From Acidimicrobiaceae bacterium (GTDB lineage: Bacteria > Actinomycetota > Acidimicrobiia > Acidimicrobiales > RAAP-2), in NCBI GenBank assembly GCA_003162395.1, contig PMON01000078.1, forward strand, positions 1 through 64,000: a stretch of 64,000 bases of DNA, read 5' to 3'. This document shows, one piece after another, positions 56,718 through 64,000 of the stretch. A model generated the notes under the pieces. That model was given only the letters and a program-made list of their open reading frames with translations. It ran no database searches and was not told where the DNA came from. The position numbers were made by a program, and so were the translations under genes. Position 1 is the first letter of the stretch. Each line of letters opens with the position of its first letter.

Positions 56718-58170
56718 GCAGCCCCCTAATGACACCCGCGAACGGCCCCCGGTCACTGTGCCCGCCGCCGACTTCGACGTTCTAACGACGACACGACGGC
56801 CGGCGAAGGGCGGTCGTGGTCGACATTCGGGGCTGTCGGACGCTTCGAGCTTGTTGGGCAGTGCAGACAACCCGTCTCGCCCGTCAACTGTCGAAGACCG
56901 AACAGCAGACCTCGTTGTGCAATCGCTGTTCCTTTGGGACGACTCGCGAATCACATCCGTGAGCTGTTCGCGCTGCCAACGGCACTCGAGCCTGCCGGCG
57001 CTCTCACCAATCCGACCGGGGGCCGCCGCGCGCACGGCCTTGACCGCGACGGCCGCAGTACCAAGTTCGTGTGCGGCGACGTGCGCCACCTGCCGCCTGG
57101 CCGGCAGCATGTGCGACATATTGAGCGGCTCCGCAGCCATGGCATGGCCACCTGTCGCTCGGGACTGAGACATCCGGATCTCGCCGCACGCCCACTCTCG
57201 AATCTGCTCGTTCGCCTCGCGCGGGCACGGGTCCGAGGGCTGGCCCGAAGAGGTGCAGGACGTGCTCCGCGGACGCGGCAGCCCACAAGCCAGAGCCGAT
57301 GGTCGGAGAGTCCGTAAGCGTCCCCCCACGGCGGATGGAGATGGAGCGGGGGTCTCGATCTCTGGGGAGGATCATGGTGGTGGAGTCCCGTGGTCTGGTT
57401 CGGTTCTTTGTCGATCTACTCGGTATGGCTCAGTCGCCAGGCGTGAGCTCGACAACGTGAACGGGATCAGTCTTCGTGACGCGCGGAGCTGCGCCATCGA
57501 TGTGTCTCGGTCAGGTGGCGGCGGGCGACGACCCACTCGTCGTGACGATCCCAGGACGGCGGCGACGAGACGGGATCGCTGCCTCGCCGTTGGCGAAGAT
57601 GCCGACGACCTTGGTGCCACGCTAGGTCTCCTTGTTGAGCGGCTCGAGCGGTTGTTCGAACTCATCTTCCGCCAACGATCGAGCGAGAACCGGTGAATGC
57701 GAGCATGTCGGCCTTTGCGGGCGTGCATGCATGCCGTGGCCTTCGGGAGCCGGTCAGCGAGCTGGCCGGCGACCTCGTCCCGGTGGGCCGACGCTTCCTC
57801 ATGTGGGCTGGGCGGACACGGTCCGGAACGCGGCGGCGACCTTTCTCGGCGACGGCTTGGGCACGGTGGCTAGCAGGGTTGCGGGCGAAGTGCGCGCGAC
57901 GGCGCTGCCACGTCGCACCCAGAACGACCGTCGGAGCGACGACGTTGGCTGGCTACCTCGACAAGCTGTGCTGCCTCCGTTGCTGCACCCGGCGCCGAGG
58001 TGCTCGCAGCCGCGCTGCAGCGCGCCATCGAATTCGGTCGGCTCCGCGCCCACGACGCGCGGTCGGTCCTCGAAACCGGCAGTCGGAATCGGATCAGAAG
58101 CCAACGACTCAAGCCAACGGCGGAGCGTCACAACAAGATCTCGAGCGATCAGATCCTTGACCTCAATTGC

Positions 58171-58206
58171 GAAGGACCCCTCGCCCTTGAGGGCGAGGGG
58201 TCCTTC
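58171..58206. terminator. Strong hairpin terminator
   Basis: GAAGGACCCCTCGCCC-TTGA-GGGCGAGGGGTCCTTC, 16-bp perfect stem, just past the SBP stop. Confidence 0.9.
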
Positions 58207-58240
58207 GCTGCGAGTTGCCTCGCGTCTGACGATCGACTTA

Positions 58241-60229
58241 CTAGATCGCCGTGATGGTCTCCGGGTTGAAGTCACCAATTGGGTTGTTGGGCAGTGCGCC
58301 CTTGACCGACCTCAACTGCTCGGTGAACCCAGCTGGAGTCGGCTGCCACAGGAACGGAAGGTCCGTGCCGGTGTACTCCGCGTAGCTGGTGTGGTACTTG
58401 GGGGAAATCCCGTTCAGCGCCAGCTTCCCGTTGTCCGTGGTTGCGTGAAGCAGTCCGTTCATCTCGGCGTTGGAGTAGCCACCAGAGTTGGAGCCTGCAC
58501 CGATTCCGAAGAGAACCTCACCACTCGGGAAGAAGTCCGGTGCGTAGAGCCAGCCACCGTAACCACAAACCTGCCACTCGCCAGCGCCACCGAAGCAGTC
58601 AGGAGCAACTGTGCTCGCCGGCTGGGGGTTCAGCGACATGTTGATGCCAGCCGCCGCCATCGTGGTCGCCTCGTCGCCAACCTGGTTGGTGAAGGCCGCG
58701 TCACCCGATGGGAAGATCATGCTGAACGTCAACTGTGAGCCAGCCGGGATTGCGAACCCAGAAGAGCCACAACCGTTGCCGGCGGAGATGTCGCAGACCG
58801 CAGGGAACTTGCCCACGTCAGCCGGCGCCGAGTCCCAACCGTGCGCCTTGAGGAGCGCCTTGGCCTTGTTCGTGTTGAACGGGAACGGGTTCTTGATGCC
58901 CTTCGAGTAGTTGTTGGGTGGCTCGACCGGCACTGCTGAGTAGGTGTCAAGCGAGTACCCATTCAGGCGGTGCGCGATGATGCCAGGCTGGTTGATCGAC
59001 TCCTGCAACGCCTGCCGGAAGTACAACTGGTTGTTCAACTTTGCCCACAACGGGAGCGGCCCAGAGGTCTGGTACGTCGAGTTGGTGTTGTCGAAGTTGA
59101 ACATGAAGTAGAAGGCACCGAAGTCAACACTGCCAACCGTCCTGTAGTTGCCCATGTTCGGCTTGATGTTCGCACCGGCCTTGCCTGGTCCCGGCGAAGG
59201 CGCAACGTCGGTCCCGTCGGCGAAACCGAAGGTGATCGCGTTACCACCGTGCCCGTAGTCCTGAAGCTGTGCGAACTCGGCGGCCGTAGTGGCCTCCGGG
59301 AAGTACACAATCCTCTTGACCGCGTGCACCCTGTCAGCCTTGTCGCTGTAGTGGGTGTTCGCGACCAGGACGTTGTTGCCCGTGGGCTTGCCACTGCTGT
59401 AGCCAGCGGACTGCTGACGGTACGGACCGTCGGCCCATGACCACAGCGCGTTGCTGATCCGAAGACCGTTCAGGTAGTTGAAGACAGCCAGGCACGGGCC
59501 AGAGCCCCGCGCGACGGTCGAGTACTTCTCGGTCGAGCAGTGACCAGAGCCAGGCGCAGCACCGTTGTGGGTGATGTCCCAGACGTAGGGCATGGGGTCG
59601 ATCTGGGAGATCTGGTTGTACAGGACCCAGAACGGGTTCTCATGACCCTTGAACGTGATGTGCACGGTCTGCCCAGAGGCAGTGGCTGCGAGAGCCTCGC
59701 CCGGAAGGCCGAAGCCTGGGACGTAGCCGCAGGCGACGTTGCCCTGCTGCTGCTCTGCGTGCGTGCCGGTTGCCTTGTCCATGTTGAGCCAGAACATGAT
59801 GTCGCGAGACGTCATCTTGTAGAGCTTGCCGGCCGCGTTTGACCAGAGCCAACCCTTAGACGTGACGGTTGCGACCGTGTTGGGCCCGACGTCCTTGACG
59901 GTTGCCGTCAACGGGGACAGGGAAGGAATGAGCGAGATGCTCGATCCGAGTCCGAACCAAAGACCTGGACGGTCGAACAGGTTCCAGTAGTCGATGTTCA
60001 CTGTCAGGCACGTGTTGGCCGAGTAGAACGGGAACACGCTCTGCACAGTGGACCCCGGCCCCAATGGGATGTTAATCGTCGACGTCGCCCTCGAGCTCAC
60101 GCTCGAATGCGTCGCCGCGCCGGCCGCCACCGGAACCGCGAGGGCGCCCATCGTGAGTCCGCCGGCCACAAGGCCCGTCCCCACGAGGCGCCGGATGCTT
60201 CGGTATTGCATGTGATGCCTCCTCTGCAC
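58241..60229 (-). CDS. ABC transporter substrate-binding protein, family 5
   Basis: Signal peptide; LYFRQALQESINQPGIIAHRLNGYSLDTYSAVPVEPPNNY; DLPFLWQPTP. Confidence 0.88.
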   Translation of the reverse strand: MQRRHHMQYRSIRRLVGTGLVAGGLTMGALAVPVAAGAATHSSVSSRATSTINIPLGPGSTVQSVFPFYSANTCLTVNIDYWNLFDRPGLWFGLGSSISLIPSLSPLTATVKDVGPNTVATVTSKGWLWSNAAGKLYKMTSRDIMFWLNMDKATGTHAEQQQGNVACGYVPGFGLPGEALAATASGQTVHITFKGHENPFWVLYNQISQIDPMPYVWDITHNGAAPGSGHCSTEKYSTVARGSGPCLAVFNYLNGLRISNALWSWADGPYRQQSAGYSSGKPTGNNVLVANTHYSDKADRVHAVKRIVYFPEATTAAEFAQLQDYGHGGNAITFGFADGTDVAPSPGPGKAGANIKPNMGNYRTVGSVDFGAFYFMFNFDNTNSTYQTSGPLPLWAKLNNQLYFRQALQESINQPGIIAHRLNGYSLDTYSAVPVEPPNNYSKGIKNPFPFNTNKAKALLKAHGWDSAPADVGKFPAVCDISAGNGCGSSGFAIPAGSQLTFSMIFPSGDAAFTNQVGDEATTMAAAGINMSLNPQPASTVAPDCFGGAGEWQVCGYGGWLYAPDFFPSGEVLFGIGAGSNSGGYSNAEMNGLLHATTDNGKLALNGISPKYHTSYAEYTGTDLPFLWQPTPAGFTEQLRSVKGALPNNPIGDFNPETITAI

Positions 60230-60403
60230 CGGCTCTGCCGGCGCTCTCCCATGTCACTCGCCGATGAAGTTCGCCGAGTGAGGGGACTATAGGCGAGGCA
60301 AGCCACCCAATCTGTGCAGGCCCACCAGAAATTACTTACCAGAGGATCGATCCGCTTTCCTTCTCTGGATTGAGGAAGCCACGTCGAATCAGGGCAGCGA
60401 AGA

Positions 60404-61165
60404 TCACCATTGGTTAATTGAATTTGGCGCAATTGCCCCTTCCGCGATGAGGTTTGTGCACTCGGTGCTACGGCGTGTCGGTGCGATCGACCAGGACTGG
60501 CGGTGCACGCCCGAAAGGAGCCCAAGATCTTCGACGGCCGCCGCGTGCGCGCCAGTGCCGTAGCCCTTGTGCTGCTCGAACCCGTAGTCAGGGTGACGGC
60601 GTCCGAGCGCTGACATCGTCCTGTCGCGCGCAACCTTTGCCAGCACCGAAGCGGCCGCCACCGTGCCGCACGATCTGTCCGCGGCAACGATGCTGCGAAC
60701 ATGGATCGGCTCGGATCGTCTCTTGAGCCCCGGCGTCACGAAGTCAATCGGTCCGTCGACGATGACGGCGCTGGGCCGGCTCGGCAGCGAGGCGATCGCG
60801 CGAGCAACCGCGAGGCGCAGCGCCCGCGTGAGGCCGACGTTGTCGATCTCCCTCGACGAGGAGATCCCTATCCCCCAACCGACGCACCATGCCTCCAGTT
60901 CGGGGCACAGCGATTCTCTCGCCCTTGGCGTCATGAGCTTGGAGTCCCGAGTCCCCTCGGGCACCGGTGCTGTCGCGCGATCGATGGTGACGATGCCGAC
61001 GTAGAGCGGTCCGGCCCAGGCGCCCCGACCCACCTCGTCGATCCCGGCGACCAGGTGGTGGCCCGCGGCGAGCAGCTCCATCTCGACGGCGAGGTCGGGT
61101 GTAGGGCGCGCGGTCGGGGCGTTCGGAGGGGCGACTGATGGTTCCACGGCGTCTCGCGATGACAC
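60404..61165 (-). CDS. rnhB: Ribonuclease HII
   Basis: LVAGIDEVGRGAWAGPLYVGIV, RDSKLMTPRARE, ASVLAKVARDRTMSALGRRHPDYGFEQHKGYGT. Confidence 0.95.
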   Translation of the reverse strand: MSSRDAVEPSVAPPNAPTARPTPDLAVEMELLAAGHHLVAGIDEVGRGAWAGPLYVGIVTIDRATAPVPEGTRDSKLMTPRARESLCPELEAWCVGWGIGISSSREIDNVGLTRALRLAVARAIASLPSRPSAVIVDGPIDFVTPGLKRRSEPIHVRSIVAADRSCGTVAAASVLAKVARDRTMSALGRRHPDYGFEQHKGYGTGAHAAAVEDLGLLSGVHRQSWSIAPTRRSTECTNLIAEGAIAPNSINQW

Positions 61166-61271
61166 TACGACCCGCGGTCGTCCCCGCTGGTGTCCTCGGC
61201 TCGTCCACCCGGCATGCGGGCCGGGCCGGGCGCCGTCATGGTGCGGCGCCGGGGCGTCCTACATTGGCCGG

Positions 61272-63932
61272 ATGCCCAGCCGCAGAGTCGCTGTCGTCCC
61301 CCATACGCACTGGGACCGAGAGTGGCACGAGCCGTTCCAGACGTTCCGCCTCCGCCTGGTCGAGACCCTGGATGCCCTCCTCGACCTCCTCGAGTCGGAT
61401 CCCTCCTACGCGCGGTACCTGCTGGACGGCCAGTTGGCGGTGATCGACGACTACCTCGAGGTCCGGCCAGAGAACGAGGACCGGCTCCGCCGCCTCGTCG
61501 CGGCGGGACGGCTGAGCATCGGGCCGTGGTACATCCTCATGGACGAGTTCTTGGTCTCGCCTGAGACGATCATCCGAGACCTGCAGCTCGGCATCCGCAG
61601 GGGTGCGGCATTCGGCGGCGTCACCGAGATCGGCTATCTCCCGGACATGTTCGGCCATATCGCCCAGATGCCCCAGATCCTTCGGCTCGCGGGCTTCAAG
61701 GACGCGGTCGTCTGGCGAGGGGTACCGAGCGACGTCACCGCGACAGCATTCCTGTGGCGCTCCCCCGACGGCAGCTCGGTTCGCGCCGAGTACCTGGTGG
61801 ACGGCTATGGCAGCGGGGCCTCGCTGCCCAACGACGCCAAGGCCGTCGTGGGCCGGGTGCGTGACCACGTCGAGACCTTCTCCACCTTCATCCATGGCGA
61901 CGTGCTGTTCATGAACGGCTCGGACCACCTCCCGCCCCAGCCATGGCTCGGACGGGTCGTGGCAGAGGCGAACGCGATCCAGGACGACTACGAGCTCGTG
62001 ATCTCGAGCCTGCGCGAGCACCTGGACCGAGCGCCGAGGGACGGCCTGGAGGTGTGGGAGGGCGAGCTGCGCAGCGGCTACCGCGCCAACGTGCTCATGG
62101 GCGTCGCGTCGAACCGCGTCGACGTCAAGCGAGCCGCGGCACACGTCGAGCACGCACTCGAGCACAGGGCCGAGCCGCTCGCTGCACTGTTCGTGCCCTC
62201 CACCGACTGGCCCAGCTCGTTCCTCGACATCGCGTGGCGCGAGGTCATCCGCAATGCCGCGCACGACTCGATCTGTGCGTGCAGCGTCGATGACGTCGTC
62301 AGTGCGGTGCTCCACCGGTTCGCTGAGGCACGCGCGATCGCCGACGGGGTCGCTGGCTCGGCCCTCAAGGTGCTCGGCGCGTCGATGCAATCGAGCGGGT
62401 ACGTGGTCGCGAACGCGCGGGCTCGTCCGCGTGCGGGGATGGTCGAGCTGGTGCTCCTCGGCGACGACCTCGACCTCGATCGGGTCCAGGTGATGAGCGA
62501 GAGGACGTCGTTGCCGGGCGAGTTGGTCCTCGACACCGGCACGGCCCGGACGTTGCTCGGCATGTTCCAAGGACCGCGCCTCGACGACGACGCGTGGATC
62601 GAGGAGGTCAACGTCGCGTTGAACGACGACGAGATCGTCCTCACCGTAAAGGTCGGGCCTTTCGAGCGCCCGGGCGTCCGGCTCGACGATGCTCGAGAGC
62701 GACTCGCGGCGCTGCTCGGCGCGCATCCGGCAGCCACCGTCCGCGTCCGGCTCGACCAGCCCGCCATTCGCAGGGTCCTCGCGAGGGCCACCTCTGTGGA
62801 GGGCCTCGGGTGGGCTCGCTTCAAGCCGGCCGCGCTCGCACACCCCGCCGTGGCGGATGACGACGGCAGCGTGATCGGCAACGGCCTCCTGACCGTCAGC
62901 GTCGACGCCGAGACCGGCACCTTTAGCATCGACGGCCACGGGGGGTTCGGCCGGCTCGTCGACGTCGGGGACCTCGGCGACTCGTACAACTATTCCCCGC
63001 CCGGCAGCGACACCGTCGTCGACCGGCCGACGTCCGTCCGCGTCGAGGTGACCGAGCGCGGCCCCGTTCGCGCGAGCTGCGTCATCCACTCGGAGTACTC
63101 GTGGCCAGAGTTCGTTGAGACCTCGACGCAGCGCAGGACCGGCTCGGTGCACGTCGCGGTGACCACGACGCTCCAGGTGCTCGCCGACGAGGGGGCCGTG
63201 CGCGTGACGACCAGCTTCGTCAACCCCGCACGCGACCACCGCCTGCGCGTGCACCATCCGACAGTCGCGCCGGCCCCGGGATCGGTCGCAGAGTGCGCCT
63301 TCGGCACCGTGCTGCGCGGCCTGACGGCCGAGGGGCGACCGGACGAGTTCGGGCTCCCGACGTTCCCGTCGCGGCGATTCGTGACCGCCGGTCGCGTCAC
63401 CATCGCGCACCTCGGCCTCCACGAGTACGAGGTGACCGACGTCCGCAACGGCGTCGGCCACGAGCTCGCGATCACGCTGCTGCGCTCGACGGGCATGCTC
63501 TCTCGGCTCGGCATGGCCATGCGCCCAATGCCCGCCGGGCCGCTCACGCCGGTCGAGGGGCTCCAGCTCGTCGGCACGCGGATCGAGGCGCAGTACGCGA
63601 TCGCGATCGACTGCGAGGACCCGTGGCGGCTGTGCGACGACGTGCTCGCCCCGCTCGAGGTGACCACTGCGGCTGGCGGCGGCGGGCGAGCCGACTCGGG
63701 GTGCGAGCTGCTCCTCACCGGCGCCGAACTGTCGAGCATCCAGGTCGTCGACGGCCTCACCGAGCTGCGAGTCTTCAATCCCTCCGATGTCCCCGCGGTC
63801 GTCAGCGTCGAAGCACGTCGCGGCTGGGAGGTCGACCTCCGCGGGACGATGCTCCGCGAGTTCGAGGGATCCCTCGAGGTGCGCGCGCACGGCATCGCGA
63901 CGCTCCGACTCGCGCCCGCCAAGGAGCGCTAG
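61272..63932 (+). CDS. Alpha-mannosidase, GH38 family
   Basis: VAVVPHTHWDREWHEPFQTFRLRLVETLDALLDLL; GPWYILMDEFLVSPETIIRDLQLG; NAAHDSICACSVDDVV. Confidence 0.93.
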   Translation: MPSRRVAVVPHTHWDREWHEPFQTFRLRLVETLDALLDLLESDPSYARYLLDGQLAVIDDYLEVRPENEDRLRRLVAAGRLSIGPWYILMDEFLVSPETIIRDLQLGIRRGAAFGGVTEIGYLPDMFGHIAQMPQILRLAGFKDAVVWRGVPSDVTATAFLWRSPDGSSVRAEYLVDGYGSGASLPNDAKAVVGRVRDHVETFSTFIHGDVLFMNGSDHLPPQPWLGRVVAEANAIQDDYELVISSLREHLDRAPRDGLEVWEGELRSGYRANVLMGVASNRVDVKRAAAHVEHALEHRAEPLAALFVPSTDWPSSFLDIAWREVIRNAAHDSICACSVDDVVSAVLHRFAEARAIADGVAGSALKVLGASMQSSGYVVANARARPRAGMVELVLLGDDLDLDRVQVMSERTSLPGELVLDTGTARTLLGMFQGPRLDDDAWIEEVNVALNDDEIVLTVKVGPFERPGVRLDDARERLAALLGAHPAATVRVRLDQPAIRRVLARATSVEGLGWARFKPAALAHPAVADDDGSVIGNGLLTVSVDAETGTFSIDGHGGFGRLVDVGDLGDSYNYSPPGSDTVVDRPTSVRVEVTERGPVRASCVIHSEYSWPEFVETSTQRRTGSVHVAVTTTLQVLADEGAVRVTTSFVNPARDHRLRVHHPTVAPAPGSVAECAFGTVLRGLTAEGRPDEFGLPTFPSRRFVTAGRVTIAHLGLHEYEVTDVRNGVGHELAITLLRSTGMLSRLGMAMRPMPAGPLTPVEGLQLVGTRIEAQYAIAIDCEDPWRLCDDVLAPLEVTTAAGGGGRADSGCELLLTGAELSSIQVVDGLTELRVFNPSDVPAVVSVEARRGWEVDLRGTMLREFEGSLEVRAHGIATLRLAPAKER

Positions 63933-64000
63933 TCACGGGGCTCGCCCCTCATCGCACGATCTCGCTCTTCGCGCGCGGGACGCGCCGTCAGCGCGGCGAG

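Noticed and set aside
57253-58200. Possible IS66/IS21-like transposase remnants (e.g. LERLFELIFRQRSSENR; LAAALQRAIEFGRLRAHDARSVLETG)
   Set aside because: Fragments are too short and in conflicting frames to assign a family by eye; needs blastx against ISfinder.
61236-63890. 884-aa minus-strand ORF opposite the alpha-mannosidase
   Set aside because: Shadow ORF of a high-GC gene; Arg/His/Glu-rich low-complexity translation with no motifs, while the plus-strand frame is a clear GH38 enzyme.
1-64000. CRISPR arrays
   Set aside because: No regularly spaced direct repeats of suitable length seen and no cas-like proteins.

Overview
High-GC actinobacterial chromosome (gene content and codon style look Acidimicrobiia-like; inference) carrying a visibly lower-GC integrated element of about 21.4 kb (approx. 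2996-24456). The element sits in the 3' end of a tRNA-Val(UAC) gene (24440-24516, minus). It encodes: a large serine recombinase adjoining the tRNA; an XRE regulator and an ImmA/IrrE-type HExxH protease; a small transfer-like module (VirD4/TraG-like ATPase, replication-relaxation protein, orphan DNA methyltransferase, RHH protein, several tiny membrane/Cys-rich proteins); and a minus-strand defence-like cargo operon (type III Mod/Res, PD-(D/E)XK protein, truncated UvrD N-terminus, P-loop kinase, SF2 helicase, small zinc-ribbon protein). Two observations stand out. (1) The two att copies share 15 bp (GTGGGCGCTGAGGGA, 21,446 bp apart). In the excised circle the recombinase reading frame would pass in frame through the att core into an otherwise start-less ORF at the far left end (2996-3136), giving a different C-terminus from the integrated form, whose stop codon is supplied by the host tRNA. 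(2) Four copies of the palindrome TTGCAT-N3-TGCAA lie in element intergenic regions: over a good sigma70-like promoter of the XRE gene, twice upstream of the transfer operon, and once upstream of the SF2 helicase. This suggests a single XRE/ImmA-controlled regulon. Outside the element: cell-wall genes (ddl, murF), a BTAD-protein cluster, a GlcD/ThDP-enzyme pair, xth, a FabZ-like gene, kgd (2-oxoglutarate decarboxylase) translationally overlapping a PIN/NYN-like protein with a possible S1-like C-terminus, an oligopeptide ABC transporter, a decayed group II intron (RT in at least four frames, domain V intact), a collagen-like pseudogene, rnhB and a GH38 alpha-mannosidase. All calls are from reading sequence and ORF translations; no database search was run.
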